NCBI RefSeq assembly: GCF_002090055.1
Contig: NZ_BBRH01000012.1
Span: forward strand, 1 to 64,000
DNA: 64,000 nucleotides
Direction: 5' to 3'
DNA from: Demequina sp. NBRC 110051
GTDB taxonomy: Bacteria > Actinomycetota > Actinomycetes > Actinomycetales > Demequinaceae
In this document: one piece after another, positions 20,422 through 29,601 of the stretch
Layout of the letters: each line of letters opens with the position of its first letter
Numbering within the stretch: position 1 is the stretch's first letter
Program-made: the position numbers and the translations under genes
The notes under the pieces: generated by a model
Database searches by the model: none
Told to the model about the DNA's origin: nothing
Seen by the model: only the letters and a program-made list of their open reading frames with translations

Positions 20422-21828
20422 GTGTCCCCCACCGTCTACCGCGCTCACATCTTCCACATCGCCGGTCACCCGGACCAGGCCGATGTCACGCGTCACCTGG
20501 TCTCGCTTCCCGACGGCGCGCTCGTGGTCGACGCGGACGGCACGGTCGCGTGGTGCGGCGACTTCGCGTCGCTTCCCACCCAATGGGCCGATGCGCCCGT
20601 CACCCGGGCGGACTACCTCCTCCCGGGTTTTGTCGACAGCCACGTCCACTTCCCGCAGGCCTATGCGACGGCGGCCCACGGCGGCGGGCAGCTGCTTGAG
20701 TGGCTCGACCACTGCATCTTCCCCACCGAGGCTCGCTACGCCGACCCCGACTTCGCTGCCCAGGGGGCGCGCTACTTCACCCGGCGGCGCATCGCCGCCG
20801 GCACCACGGCCGCCATGGTGTTCGGGTCCGCGTTCCCCGTCGCCCAAGATGCGTTGTACCGCGAGACGCTCGCGGCCGGCCTGCGCGTGGTTTCCGGACG
20901 CGGCGTGCAGACCGTGGGACCCGACACCGCGGCCGCGCTCGTGACGAGCGAGTCCGCCGCGATCGAGATGGTCGCCGATGAGATCGACCGTTGGCACGCC
21001 GTCGACACTGGCGACGCGCGGACCGCGAAGATCCAGGTGGGCATCGTGCCCCGCTTCTCGCTGTCGGTGACCCCCACCACGCTCGCGGCGATGGGTGAGC
21101 TGTACGACTCGGTGCGCGGGCGCGGCGTCTACTTCCACTCGCACCTGAACGAGAACAATCGCAAGGGCGACGGCGAGATCGCTGCCGTGCTCGGTTCCTA
21201 CGGCGTTAACTCCTACCTCGATACCTACGACGGGCACTTCCTGCCCGGGTCCAAGCATGGCGGTTCCACGCTCCTGGGTCGCCGCTCCACCTTGGCGCAC
21301 GCCGTGCACTCGCAGGCGGGCGAGCTGGCCCGCATGGCAGAGACCGGGACGTCGATCGCTCATTGCCCCACCTCCCAACTCTTTCTCGGCTCTGGGACGA
21401 TGCCGTGGCGGGCGACGATTGCCGCTGGAGTCAACGTATCTCTGGGGTCTGACATCGGCGCCGGAGACGAATGGCTCATCTCCCGCGTGGCCGGCGACTG
21501 CTACAAGGTCCACATCTCCGAGGAGGGCGACGCTGGCACTGCCCTGCACCCCGCGGAACTACTGTTCGCGGCGACGCTCGCCGGCGCACGCGCGCTCGAC
21601 ATGGAGCACGCGTTCGGCAACTTCGACGAGGGCAAGGACGCCGACTTCCTGCTCATCGACAAGAAGCTGTGGGAGCCGCTCGACGGCATGCTGTCCATGG
21701 GCATCCGTTCCGACGACGAGGACGAGGCGACGCTGGAGGAGCTGTTCACCCTGCTCGTGGGCCTGCGCCAGCCCGCCATCAGCGGCGTGTACGTCCAAGG
21801 AAAGCGGGCCGTCGCCCCGCGGTTATGA
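20422..21828 (+). CDS. guaD: Guanine deaminase
   Basis: This 468-aa amidohydrolase probably deaminates guanine to xanthine, feeding the purine pathway around it. The metal motif LPGFVDSHVHFPQ matches guanine deaminases, and FHSHLNENNRKGDGEI and SLGSDIGAGDEW supply the other His and Asp ligands. I chose the GTG start because GAGGAAG precedes it at good spacing and the family similarity begins there. Other members of the TrzN/AtzA branch cannot be fully ruled out. It is divergent from nrdHIEF. Confidence 0.88.
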   Translation: MSPTVYRAHIFHIAGHPDQADVTRHLVSLPDGALVVDADGTVAWCGDFASLPTQWADAPVTRADYLLPGFVDSHVHFPQAYATAAHGGGQLLEWLDHCIFPTEARYADPDFAAQGARYFTRRRIAAGTTAAMVFGSAFPVAQDALYRETLAAGLRVVSGRGVQTVGPDTAAALVTSESAAIEMVADEIDRWHAVDTGDARTAKIQVGIVPRFSLSVTPTTLAAMGELYDSVRGRGVYFHSHLNENNRKGDGEIAAVLGSYGVNSYLDTYDGHFLPGSKHGGSTLLGRRSTLAHAVHSQAGELARMAETGTSIAHCPTSQLFLGSGTMPWRATIAAGVNVSLGSDIGAGDEWLISRVAGDCYKVHISEEGDAGTALHPAELLFAATLAGARALDMEHAFGNFDEGKDADFLLIDKKLWEPLDGMLSMGIRSDDEDEATLEELFTLLVGLRQPAISGVYVQGKRAVAPRL

Positions 21829-21834
21829 CCTCCG

Positions 21835-22461
21835 CTACTCGGCGCCGCCACCCGCACCCAGTTCGCGTGCCGCGGCGTCCACGCGCTCCGCCTCGCTCAG
21901 TTCCCACACCTCGAACGCGGCATGGACGGCGAGACCCGTGATGATGACGCCCAGCACGACGTCCGGCCATCCCGACCCGGTCCACGCGGTGAGGAGCGCC
22001 ATCGCGATAATCGCCGCGTTGACCAGTACGTCATTGCGCGCGGACAGGAACGCGGCGCGCCCGAGCGAGCCCCCGTGGTGGTGCACGCGTGCGAGCAACC
22101 AGGAGCTCACTCCATTGACGACGATCGCGCCCGAGGCCGTCAGCAATACGGGAAGCACATGGGGCACGTCGGGTTCCCACAGCCTGCGCACCACCTGGAA
22201 CGCTGCGACGAGCGCAGGGATGAGGATGATGCCCGCCATCACCTTGGCCGCAAGCGCACGGCGCGCCAGCGTCATGCCCAGCGCCACCAGGAGCAGCGCA
22301 TTGACCGCAGTGTCCTCTAGGAAGTCGACACTGTCCGCGAGCAGGGCGACCGACCCCGCCGCGAGCGCCACCGAGAACTCGACAAAGAAATAGCCAAAGT
22401 TCAGCGCGGCGACAATGGCGACGGCACGCCGCAAGCGAGCCAAGGATGGGTCTGCGCGCAT
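21835..22461 (-). CDS. CDF-like cation transporter
   Basis: This 208-aa integral membrane protein resembles the membrane domain of cation diffusion facilitators, with about five to six hydrophobic segments. The first metal motif reads DSVDFLED, an altered form of the usual HxxxD site, and a His-rich loop RVHHHGG lies in the middle. There is no cytoplasmic C-terminal domain. A role in divalent cation or other small solute efflux is possible, but the substrate is unknown. TAGGCT lies 6 nt before the ATG, so it may be leaderless. Confidence 0.75.
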   Translation of the reverse strand: MRADPSLARLRRAVAIVAALNFGYFFVEFSVALAAGSVALLADSVDFLEDTAVNALLLVALGMTLARRALAAKVMAGIILIPALVAAFQVVRRLWEPDVPHVLPVLLTASGAIVVNGVSSWLLARVHHHGGSLGRAAFLSARNDVLVNAAIIAMALLTAWTGSGWPDVVLGVIITGLAVHAAFEVWELSEAERVDAAARELGAGGGAE

Positions 22462-22513
22462 CCCCTCAGCCTAGGGACCCGCCCGGACTCTCGACCGTGA
22501 GAGGATTCCCGCC

Positions 22514-22792
22514 ATGGCAGTGGTGAGCGACCGGGTCCGCGAGCGCGTGATGGAGGACTTCGGCGTTTCCTCTCACCGCGCCTTGAGCGCACTGGAGAAG
22601 ATCGCGCTGCCCGCCAGCATTGACCCCGAGCGAGTCCATGCGGCCGTCGTCCTCGTCTCGCGCCGGAGCGTCACTCTGTTTGATGACGCCGTCGAACACG
22701 CCCACGACGATTGGCGCGACCTGCTGGATCGCGCGGGGCTGGCCGATGGGAACTGGGCCGAGGCGGTCACCAACCGGTTCGGTCCCGCCTAA
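22514..22792 (+). CDS. Hypothetical protein, 92 aa
   Basis: I do not recognise this 92-aa protein. It is acidic and looks all-helical, without a signal peptide or membrane segment. A GAGAGG element lies upstream of the ATG. It ends 70 bp before pgi on the same strand. Its codon choice matches its neighbours, which supports it as a real gene. Confidence 0.65.
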   Translation: MAVVSDRVRERVMEDFGVSSHRALSALEKIALPASIDPERVHAAVVLVSRRSVTLFDDAVEHAHDDWRDLLDRAGLADGNWAEAVTNRFGPA

Positions 22793-22862
22793 CCCAGCCG
22801 CGGCATCGGCCGATCCCAAGGTCCCAGAGACGCGCGCGCCGGACGCGACTAGCCTGGGAGCC

Positions 22863-24542
22863 GTGAACGCACCCATCGATGCCACGACCACGTCCGCCTG
22901 GGCCGAGCTCACGTCCGCCAAGGACTGCTTCGCCCCCGATCTGCGCGCCTGGTTCGCGGCCGACGCCGGCCGCGTGGAGCGCTTCTCCTTCCCGCTGGCC
23001 GACCTCCACGTCGACCTGTCGAAGAACCTCGTCACCGACGAGATCCTGGCCAGCCTCGTGAAGCTCGCCGAGGAGACCGGCGTGGCCGAGCGCTACGCCG
23101 CGATGCTCGCCGGCGAGCACATCAACACCACCGAGGACCGTGCCGTCCTGCACACAGCGCTGCGCCGCCCCGCCGGCGCCGAGCCCGCGCTCGTGGTCGA
23201 CGGCCAGCACGTCGACGAGGACGTCCAGGAGGTGCTCGGTCGCCTGAGCGAGTTCGCCGACCGCGTCCGCTCGGGTGAGTGGACCGGCGTCACCGGCAAG
23301 CGCGTCGAGACGGTCGTCAACATCGGCATCGGCGGCTCCGACCTGGGCCCCGTCATGGTCTACGAGGCACTCGAGCCGTACGCCAACGCCGGCATCACCG
23401 CGCGCTTTGTGTCCAACATCGACCCCACCGACATGGGCCAGAAGGTCAAGGGCCTCGACCCCGAGACCACCCTGTTCATCGTGGCGTCCAAGACCTTCAC
23501 CACGCTCGAGACCCTCACCAACGCCCGCATGGCGCGCGACTGGCTGTGGACCACGCTCGCCGAGGCCGGCGTGGACCTCTCCGATGAGGAGAAGAAGGCC
23601 GATGCCGTGGCGCACCACTTCGTCGCCGTCTCCACCGCGCTGGACAAGGTCGCCGACTTTGGCATCGACCCCACCAACGCGTTCGGCTTCTGGGACTGGG
23701 TGGGTGGCCGCTACTCGGTGGACTCGGCCATCGGCCTGTCGCTCGCGATCGCGCTCGGGCCGGACGTCTTCGGCGAGTTGCTCGAGGGCTTCCATGCGGT
23801 GGACCGCCACGTCGCGGAGACGCCGCTGGCCCAGAACGTGCCCGTCCTCATGGGCCTGCTCAACGTCTGGTACGTCAACTTCCTGGGCGCGCAGTCGCAC
23901 GCCGTGCTGCCGTACGCGCAGCAGCTGCACCGCTTCCCCGCGTACCTGCAGCAGCTCACCATGGAGTCCAACGGCAAGTCCGTGCGCTGGGACGGCACCC
24001 CCGTCACTACCGAGACCGGCGAGATCTTCTGGGGCGAGCCCGGCACCAACGGTCAGCACGCCTTCTACCAGCTGATCCACCAGGGCACCAAGCTGATCCC
24101 TGCCGACTTCATCTCGGTCGTGAACCCCGCCTACCCGCTCACCGACGGCGACCAGGACGTGCACAGCCTTTTCCTCGCGAACTTCCTCGCGCAGACCAAG
24201 GCTCTCGCCTTCGGCAAGACCGCCGAGGAGGTCGAGGCGGAGGGCACCACGGGCCCGCTCGTCGCGGCGCGCACCTTCGCGGGCAACAAGCCGACCACGT
24301 CGATCTTCGCTCCCTCGCTCACCCCCGCGGTGCTGGGTCAGCTGATCGCGCTGTACGAGCACATCACGTTTGTGCAGGGCGTGATCTGGGGCATCAACTC
24401 CTTCGACCAGTGGGGCGTGGAGCTGGGCAAGAAGCTTGCGCTCGAGATCGCGCCTGCGATTGAGGGCGACGACGCGGCGCTCGAGGCGCAGGACGCTTCG
24501 ACGCAGGCGCTCATCGCGTACTACCGGGCCAACCGGAAGTAG
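22863..24542 (+). CDS. pgi: Glucose-6-phosphate isomerase
   Basis: Pgi (559 aa) interconverts glucose 6-phosphate and fructose 6-phosphate. The signatures [13 protein letters not shown] and [10 protein letters not shown] and the block [12 protein letters not shown] are present, and [15 protein letters not shown] holds the catalytic Glu/His region. I chose GTG at 22863: TAGCCT ends 7 nt before it, and the family N-terminus begins there. An upstream in-frame ATG at 22620 would read through the previous gene and is rejected. A long hairpin terminator follows. Confidence 0.96.
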   Translation: MNAPIDATTTSAWAELTSAKDCFAPDLRAWFAADAGRVERFSFPLADLHVDLSKNLVTDEILASLVKLAEETGVAERYAAMLAGEHINTTEDRAVLHTALRRPAGAEPALVVDGQHVDEDVQEVLGRLSEFADRVRSGEWTGVTGKRVETVVNIGIGGSDLGPVMVYEALEPYANAGITARFVSNIDPTDMGQKVKGLDPETTLFIVASKTFTTLETLTNARMARDWLWTTLAEAGVDLSDEEKKADAVAHHFVAVSTALDKVADFGIDPTNAFGFWDWVGGRYSVDSAIGLSLAIALGPDVFGELLEGFHAVDRHVAETPLAQNVPVLMGLLNVWYVNFLGAQSHAVLPYAQQLHRFPAYLQQLTMESNGKSVRWDGTPVTTETGEIFWGEPGTNGQHAFYQLIHQGTKLIPADFISVVNPAYPLTDGDQDVHSLFLANFLAQTKALAFGKTAEEVEAEGTTGPLVAARTFAGNKPTTSIFAPSLTPAVLGQLIALYEHITFVQGVIWGINSFDQWGVELGKKLALEIAPAIEGDDAALEAQDASTQALIAYYRANRK

Positions 24543-24560
24543 CCACACTCGACCAACGCT

Positions 24561-24621
24561 CAGCGCCCCATAGGACGCACCGATCGCTTCAAAGCGACGG
24601 TGGTTGTCCCATGGGGCGCTG
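24561..24621. terminator. Bidirectional hairpin terminator after pgi
   Basis: CAGCGCCCCATAGGAC and GTCCCATGGGGCGCTG form a 16-bp arm with one G-T wobble, enclosing a second small hairpin (ACCGATCGCT/AGCGACGGT). It lies between convergent pgi and the aldo/keto reductase gene. Confidence 0.8.
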
Positions 24622-24638
24622 TGGCGTGGAAGTGAGGC

Positions 24639-25475
24639 TCAGACCATGTCGAAGGTGTCAGGGTCGGGGCCCTGACGGCCCGCGGCGCCCTGGTCGAGAA
24701 CGTCGATGCGCTCCATCTGCTCCGGCGTCAGCGAGAAGTCGAAGATCGCGAAGTTCTCCTCCATGCGCTCGCGCTTCATCGACTTGGGGAAGATGATGTC
24801 GCCGCGCTCCAGGTGCCAGCGCAGGATGACCTGTGAGGGCGCGCGACCGGTCTCCGCCGCAATCTGGGCGACCGTCGCGTCGTCGAGCACCGCACCCTGG
24901 CCCAGCGGTCCCCAGGCCTCGACCGCGACGGCGTGGTCGTGGGACGCCTGGCGCGCGGCCTCGTTACGGAAGTACGGGTGCACCTCGATCTGGTTGACCA
25001 CGGGCGCCTCGCCCGTGGCGTCGACGATCTGCTGGAGGTGGTCGGGCTGGAAGTTCGAGACACCGGCCGAGGTGAGTCGACCATCCTCCTTGAGCTCTAG
25101 CATCGCCTTCCACGTCGACACGAAGTCGCCGTCATACCTCGTCGGCAGCGGCCAGTGGATGAGGAACAGGTCGAGCCTGTCCACCCGCAGCTTCTCGAGG
25201 GTCTCCTCGAAGGAGCGGATCACGTCGTCGCGGCGGTGGAAGCCGTTGTGAAGCTTGGAGGTGAGGTAGATCTCGTCGCGCGAGATGCCGGAGGCGGCGA
25301 CGGCCTCGCCCACCTCGGCCTCGTTCTTGTAGCCCTGCGCGGTGTCGATGTGGCGATATCCCACCTCGAGCGCGGCGCCCACCGTGGCGGCGGTCTCTTC
25401 GGGAGGCACCAGGTAGGTGCCGAATCCCAGTTGGGGAATGGTGGTGCCGTCATTGAGTTTCACTGAATCAACCAT
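24639..25475 (-). CDS. Aldo/keto reductase (2,5-diketogluconate reductase-like)
   Basis: This 278-aa NADPH-dependent reductase has the AKR tetrad: Asp in HIDTAQGYKNE with its Tyr, Lys in YLTSKLHN, and His in FLIHWPLP. The closest family type is 2,5-diketo-D-gluconate reductase, which reduces small aldehydes and ketones in the cytoplasm. TAGGTT lies 9 nt before the ATG and no clear ribosome site is seen, so the leader is very short. The physiological substrate cannot be told from sequence. Confidence 0.9.
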   Translation of the reverse strand: MVDSVKLNDGTTIPQLGFGTYLVPPEETAATVGAALEVGYRHIDTAQGYKNEAEVGEAVAASGISRDEIYLTSKLHNGFHRRDDVIRSFEETLEKLRVDRLDLFLIHWPLPTRYDGDFVSTWKAMLELKEDGRLTSAGVSNFQPDHLQQIVDATGEAPVVNQIEVHPYFRNEAARQASHDHAVAVEAWGPLGQGAVLDDATVAQIAAETGRAPSQVILRWHLERGDIIFPKSMKRERMEENFAIFDFSLTPEQMERIDVLDQGAAGRQGPDPDTFDMV

Positions 25476-25529
25476 GGTGAGGGCAACCTACCGGCGTCCG
25501 TGTTCATTCCGGGCGGCCGATGCGTCAGT

Positions 25530-26129
25530 TCAGACCCGGTCGAGGTATCCGTCGAGCACGGGGCCGAGTTCGTCGAGCAGCACCTCGCGCGGGATCGACA
25601 CCATGTAGGGCACCCGCACCACAAAGCGCGTGAGCGCCACGCCCAGCATGTGGGAGCCCACGAGGGCCAGCCCCGTGTCGTCCGGCGCCCCGGCGAACTC
25701 CCTGTCCATCACTCCCCCGCCCATCACCTGGCGGAGGGCCGCGGGCACGGAAGACCCCGCCACGCTCGAGCGCACCAACGCCATCAGGATGGGGCCGGTC
25801 TCGTCGTCCTCCCACAGCCCCAGATACGCGTCGGCAAGGCGGCGACCGCGCCCAGGCGATGCGTCGGCGAGCACCGACGCGAGCCTTCCCACCAGCGGCG
25901 TGCGGTCCGCCACCGTCGCCGCGACGAGCCCTTCCTTGTCGCCAAACCAGTGACGGATCATGCCGGGGTCCGTACCCGCCGCCGTGGCAATGGCGCGCAT
26001 GGACGCGCGCTCGAAGCCCCGCTCGGCGAAGAGACCCGCCGCGGCGTCCAGGATCGCCTCGCGCGTGGTCTCGTCGCCCGGGCGACGGCCGCGCCCGGCG
26101 CCACGCGCGGGCCGATCGGGAGCATCCAT
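25530..26129 (-). CDS. TetR-family transcriptional regulator
   Basis: This 199-aa repressor has a TetR helix-turn-helix at residues 20-65 (ILDAAAGLFAERGFERASMR, ending HWFGDKEGL) and a variable ligand domain. It is divergent from the ABC exporter pair at 26220-28735, whose expression it probably controls. TACGAT ends 6 nt before the ATG, so it is probably leaderless. A palindrome at 26161-26174 in the shared promoter region may be its operator. Confidence 0.88.
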   Translation of the reverse strand: MDAPDRPARGAGRGRRPGDETTREAILDAAAGLFAERGFERASMRAIATAAGTDPGMIRHWFGDKEGLVAATVADRTPLVGRLASVLADASPGRGRRLADAYLGLWEDDETGPILMALVRSSVAGSSVPAALRQVMGGGVMDREFAGAPDDTGLALVGSHMLGVALTRFVVRVPYMVSIPREVLLDELGPVLDGYLDRV

Positions 26130-26160
26130 GCCCGCATCGTAGCCATTCCAGTTGCACAAT

Positions 26161-26174
26161 TCCACACTTGTGGA
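26161..26174. promoter_or_regulatory. Putative TetR operator
   Basis: TCCACA-ct-TGTGGA is a perfect 6-bp inverted repeat between the divergent TetR and ABC exporter genes. Further out, CCAGT and ACTGG are also inverted around the same centre. Confidence 0.5.
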
Positions 26175-26219
26175 GTTCACTGGGATCACGACGTCATCCC
26201 GACGAGAAGAGGCCACCGC

Positions 26220-27116
26220 ATGTCCGAGTCCACACCCGTCATCGACGTTACGGGGCTGACCAAGTCCTTCGGCAAGTTCCGCGCCCTGAACGGCCTGGAC
26301 CTCACGGTCACCAGGGGCGAGGTCCACGGCTTCCTGGGACCCAATGGCGCGGGTAAGTCCACGACCATCCGGGTGCTGCTGGGCCTCCTCAAGGCCGACG
26401 AGGGCCAGGTCAGCCTGCTGGGCGGCGACCCCTGGAAGGACGTCGTCGCCCTCCACCGACGCCTCGCCTACGTCCCCGGCGACGTGTCCCTGTGGCCGGG
26501 CATGACGGGAGGCGAGGCGATCGACCTACTCGGGGCCCTCCGCGGCAGTCTCGACGAGGCGCGCCGTCAGGAGCTCGTGGAACGCTTCGAACTCGACACC
26601 ACCAAGCGCGGTCGCCAATACTCGAAGGGCAATAAGCAGAAGGTGGCCCTCGTCGCCGCACTCGCGTCCGATGCCGAACTGCTAATCCTCGACGAGCCCA
26701 CCTCGGGCCTCGACCCCCTCATGGAGCAGGTGTTCCAGGACACCATCCAGGAGGCCAAGGACCGCGGCGTCACCGTGCTGCTCAGCAGCCACATCATGTC
26801 CGAGGTCGAGACGCTGACCGACCGGATCAGCATCATCCGCGAGGGCAGCATCGTCCGCACGGGCACGCTGGACGACCTGCGCACCGACACCCGCTCGACC
26901 ATCACCGCGACGCTCGCGCGGACCCCCGATGCCGCCCTCCTCGCGGCCCTCGACGACGTCACCCTCAGCGGCCACGACCTCACCGCGACCGTCGAGCCCT
27001 CCCAGGTGGGCGACGCGATGGCGCTCCTGACCCAATACGGCCTGAGCGATCTCGCTGTCCAACCCGCGAGCCTCGAGAAGCTGTTCCTCGAGCTGTACGA
27101 CCAGGCGACGCGATGA
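26220..27116 (+). CDS. ABC exporter ATP-binding protein
   Basis: This 298-aa ATPase powers the exporter whose permease is encoded next. Walker A is GPNGAGKST near residue 45, Walker B is LLILDEPTSGLDP, and the signature loop reads YSKGNKQKV instead of LSGGQ, as in many antibiotic-exporter ATPases. A C-terminal extension of about 80 residues follows the ATPase core. AAGAGG precedes the ATG. Its stop overlaps the permease start by 4 bases. Confidence 0.92.
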   Translation: MSESTPVIDVTGLTKSFGKFRALNGLDLTVTRGEVHGFLGPNGAGKSTTIRVLLGLLKADEGQVSLLGGDPWKDVVALHRRLAYVPGDVSLWPGMTGGEAIDLLGALRGSLDEARRQELVERFELDTTKRGRQYSKGNKQKVALVAALASDAELLILDEPTSGLDPLMEQVFQDTIQEAKDRGVTVLLSSHIMSEVETLTDRISIIREGSIVRTGTLDDLRTDTRSTITATLARTPDAALLAALDDVTLSGHDLTATVEPSQVGDAMALLTQYGLSDLAVQPASLEKLFLELYDQATR

Positions 27117-28735
27117 CCGCCCAGCCGGCCACGACATCGGCCGGTCCGAAGGCCACCGGCACCCGGCTGCTGCTGCGTACGTCGCTGCACCATGACGGGC
27201 GCCGCATGGCGCCGTGGCTCGCGCTCGTCACGCTGCTGTCCGTGTCCTCGGTGCTGGTCTACCCCTGGGTCTTCCCCGACCAGGAGGACCGTGAGGCACT
27301 GCAGCAGGCAATCGACGCCAACCCCGCGGTGGGCCTCATCTTCGGGCCCGCGAACGACCTGCTCACCACCGACGGCTTCAACGCGTGGCGCACCCTCGCG
27401 CTCGGCGGGTTCCTCGCCGCGATGGGCGCCATCTTCACCGTGGTGCGCGCCACGCGCGGCCAGGAGGACTCGGGGCAGGCAGAGCTGCTCGCCTCGGGCG
27501 TCATGGGACGCTCCACAAGGTTGCTGACGGGCGTCGCCATGGCGCTGATCGGCGCGCTCGCCACCGGAATCATCGCGGGCGCGCTCACCATCGTGTGCGG
27601 CGGCGGCACCGAGAACTCCCTGCTGCTGGCCTGCACGTGGACGGTGACGGGCTGGATGTTCACCGGGATCGCTGCCGTGGCCGCGCAGATCGGCGCCGAC
27701 GCGCGCACCTCGACCGCCATCTCCGTCGGGACGCTCGGCACGCTGTTCATCCTGCGCGGCTTCGTCTACTCGGTCGAGGGCCCGGCGTGGGGGATCTGGA
27801 TCAATCCCCTGGGCTGGATGCAGGAGACCGCGCCCGCCGGCGACAACCAATGGTGGCCGCTGTCGCTCGGCATCGCGCTGACCGCGGTCCTGCTGGCGGG
27901 CGCGTTCGCGCTCGAGGGCGGGCGCGACTTTGGCCAGGGCCTCATCAAGCCGGGACCGGGCCCCGAGCGCGGCCGAGCCCGCGGCCCGTGGGGCTTGGCG
28001 TGGCGCCTGGCGAAGGGATCGGCGATCACGTGGACCATCGCGTTCGTGTTGCTCGGCTTCGTGTTCGGCTACTTCGCGACGTCGATCACGGACCTCATCC
28101 AGGAGGGCAGCCCGCTGGCGGCGGCGCTCGCCTCGGGTGCCGTCAACCCCGACGATCTGGTGGGCGAGTTCCTCGTCTCCGTGCTCTCGCTCGTATCGAT
28201 CTTCGCAGCGATCCCGAGCGTCCAGGTGATGCTGCGGGTGCGCAGCGAGGAGATGGAGGACCGCGTCGAACCCATCATGGCCACCGCGACCGCCCGGCCT
28301 CGCTATTACGCGGCCAACGTGGTGCTCGCCCTGCTCCTACCCATCCTCTATATGGGGCTCGCGGGCGTGGTGATCGCCGCGCTCGCGTCTGGGGCCGAGT
28401 TGGGCGTGGACGTCGGCGAGGTATGGCTGCAGGCCTTCATGATGGTGCCGGCGATCTGGACGATCGTCGCTGTTTCTGTGCTGATCGTGGGCGCGCGGCC
28501 CAAGGTGGCGGTCGCGGCGTGGGCCGGCGTCGCCGCCACGTTCGTCATCACCCTTCTGGGACCGTCCTTCAAGTTCCCCGACTGGGCGCTCGGCATCAGC
28601 CCGCTGTGGCACGCACCCAATGTCATCGTCGCCGACACCGACTGGACCGGCTTGGGTTGGGTGACGCTGTTCACGCTCGGCTTCGCATTGGTGGGCTTTG
28701 CCGGGTTCCGCCGGCGGGACCTGGCGGTGGAGTAG
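27113..28735 (+). CDS. ABC exporter permease (polyketide antibiotic exporter family)
   Basis: This 540-aa permease has about 12 membrane segments in two similar halves, typical of the COG3559 'exporter of polyketide antibiotics' type. It is translated from an ATGA overlap with its ATPase. With the divergent TetR gene this forms a classical drug-responsive efflux unit. The substrate is unknown. A copy of the recurrent GGCATCGGCC-like motif lies at its 5' end and another just after its stop. Confidence 0.88.
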   Translation: MTAQPATTSAGPKATGTRLLLRTSLHHDGRRMAPWLALVTLLSVSSVLVYPWVFPDQEDREALQQAIDANPAVGLIFGPANDLLTTDGFNAWRTLALGGFLAAMGAIFTVVRATRGQEDSGQAELLASGVMGRSTRLLTGVAMALIGALATGIIAGALTIVCGGGTENSLLLACTWTVTGWMFTGIAAVAAQIGADARTSTAISVGTLGTLFILRGFVYSVEGPAWGIWINPLGWMQETAPAGDNQWWPLSLGIALTAVLLAGAFALEGGRDFGQGLIKPGPGPERGRARGPWGLAWRLAKGSAITWTIAFVLLGFVFGYFATSITDLIQEGSPLAAALASGAVNPDDLVGEFLVSVLSLVSIFAAIPSVQVMLRVRSEEMEDRVEPIMATATARPRYYAANVVLALLLPILYMGLAGVVIAALASGAELGVDVGEVWLQAFMMVPAIWTIVAVSVLIVGARPKVAVAAWAGVAATFVITLLGPSFKFPDWALGISPLWHAPNVIVADTDWTGLGWVTLFTLGFALVGFAGFRRRDLAVE

Positions 28736-28781
28736 GCCGACAAACCGGGGCCGATGCCGTGGCGGGCCTCCGTAAGGCCGC

Positions 28782-29114
28782 TCAGCTCCCGCGGTAGGTC
28801 GAGTAGGCGAACGGGCTGAGCAACAACGGCACGTGATAGTGATCACCGTCACCCACGGTGAAGGTGATCAACACCTCGGGATAGAACGAGTCGACGTTGA
28901 GGCGCGAGAAGTACATGCCGGTGTCGAACCGCACCTGGTAGTCGCCGGGCGCGAGGCGGTCGGGACCCAACTCGCCGATGCGGCCGTCTGCGTTGGTCAC
29001 GCCCGAGGCGACCGGCTCCCACCCGCCCTCCTCTCGTGCCGAGAGGGTGACGGCGACGCCCGCGGCGGGAGTGCCCGTGACGGCGTCGAGGACGTGCGTG
29101 GTCAGGTGGCTCAT
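28782..29114 (-). CDS. uraH: 5-Hydroxyisourate hydrolase
   Basis: UraH (110 aa) hydrolyses 5-hydroxyisourate, the product of uricase, to OHCU. It is a transthyretin-like protein with the diagnostic C-terminal YRGS, the N-terminal HVLDAVTG (catalytic His) and YHVPLLLSPF near the end (second His). The start overlaps the uraD stop by 4 bases (ATGA), so the two are coupled. Confidence 0.96.
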   Translation of the reverse strand: MSHLTTHVLDAVTGTPAAGVAVTLSAREEGGWEPVASGVTNADGRIGELGPDRLAPGDYQVRFDTGMYFSRLNVDSFYPEVLITFTVGDGDHYHVPLLLSPFAYSTYRGS

Positions 29115-29578
29115 GCATTCTCCCAGGTGGACTTCAGGCGCAGCGCGGCGATCAGCCGCAACTGCTCGGACGTCTCGTTCAGTTCGGTAAGCGGATCGTT
29201 GGCGAGGCGGCGCTCGAGCTCGGCGAGGATCTCCTCGCGCGAGCGCCCGGCGGCGCGGATAAGGAACACCCGCCCAAAGCGCTCCTCGTAGGCGGCGTTG
29301 CCAGCCGCGAGACGTGCGGCGAGGGCCGCATCGGGGTCCTGGCTGGCCGCCTGTTCGGAGGCGGAAAATGCCGCCTCGGCGCCCTCACCCGCATGGCGCT
29401 CGCCGATGCGAGGGTGGGCCGCGAGCGCCTCGTCGACCTCGGCCTCGGTGAGGTGGGCCGCAGACCTCTCGGAGGCCTCGAGCAGTGCTTCGAGGGTGTC
29501 GAACTTCTGTCCGACGATCTCGTCAGCCCACCGGCGAATCCGCAGGCACGACAGCAGTTGGTCACGATTCAAGCTCAT
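29111..29578 (-). CDS. uraD: OHCU decarboxylase
   Basis: UraD (155 aa) decarboxylates 2-oxo-4-hydroxy-4-carboxy-5-ureidoimidazoline to S-allantoin. The catalytic His lies in LAAHPRIGERH, and the substrate-binding Glu region (YEERFGRVFLIRAAGRS) is intact. The ATG is 6 nt downstream of TAGGAT inside a palindrome shared with the divergent nucleotidyltransferase gene, so the mRNA is probably leaderless. Confidence 0.95.
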   Translation of the reverse strand: MSLNRDQLLSCLRIRRWADEIVGQKFDTLEALLEASERSAAHLTEAEVDEALAAHPRIGERHAGEGAEAAFSASEQAASQDPDAALAARLAAGNAAYEERFGRVFLIRAAGRSREEILAELERRLANDPLTELNETSEQLRLIAALRLKSTWENA

Positions 29579-29581
29579 CCC

Positions 29582-29597
29582 GCCATCCTAGGATGGC
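29582..29597. promoter_or_regulatory. Palindromic divergent leaderless promoter
   Basis: GCCATCCTAGGATGGC is a perfect 16-bp palindrome. On both strands it contains TAGGAT, placed 7 nt before the nucleotidyltransferase ATG (plus) and 6 nt before the uraD ATG (minus). The two -10 boxes therefore overlap in the same bases. Confidence 0.7.
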
Positions 29598-29601
29598 AAG
29601 C

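Noticed and set aside
22767-24548. A 593-codon open frame antisense to pgi
   Set aside because: Opposite a complete, conserved Pgi; low-complexity Arg/Gly/Val translation.
25530-26456. A longer TetR reading of 308 codons
   Set aside because: The extra 109 residues overlap the divergent ABC gene and lack family similarity; the ATG at 26129 has a -10 box at leaderless spacing.
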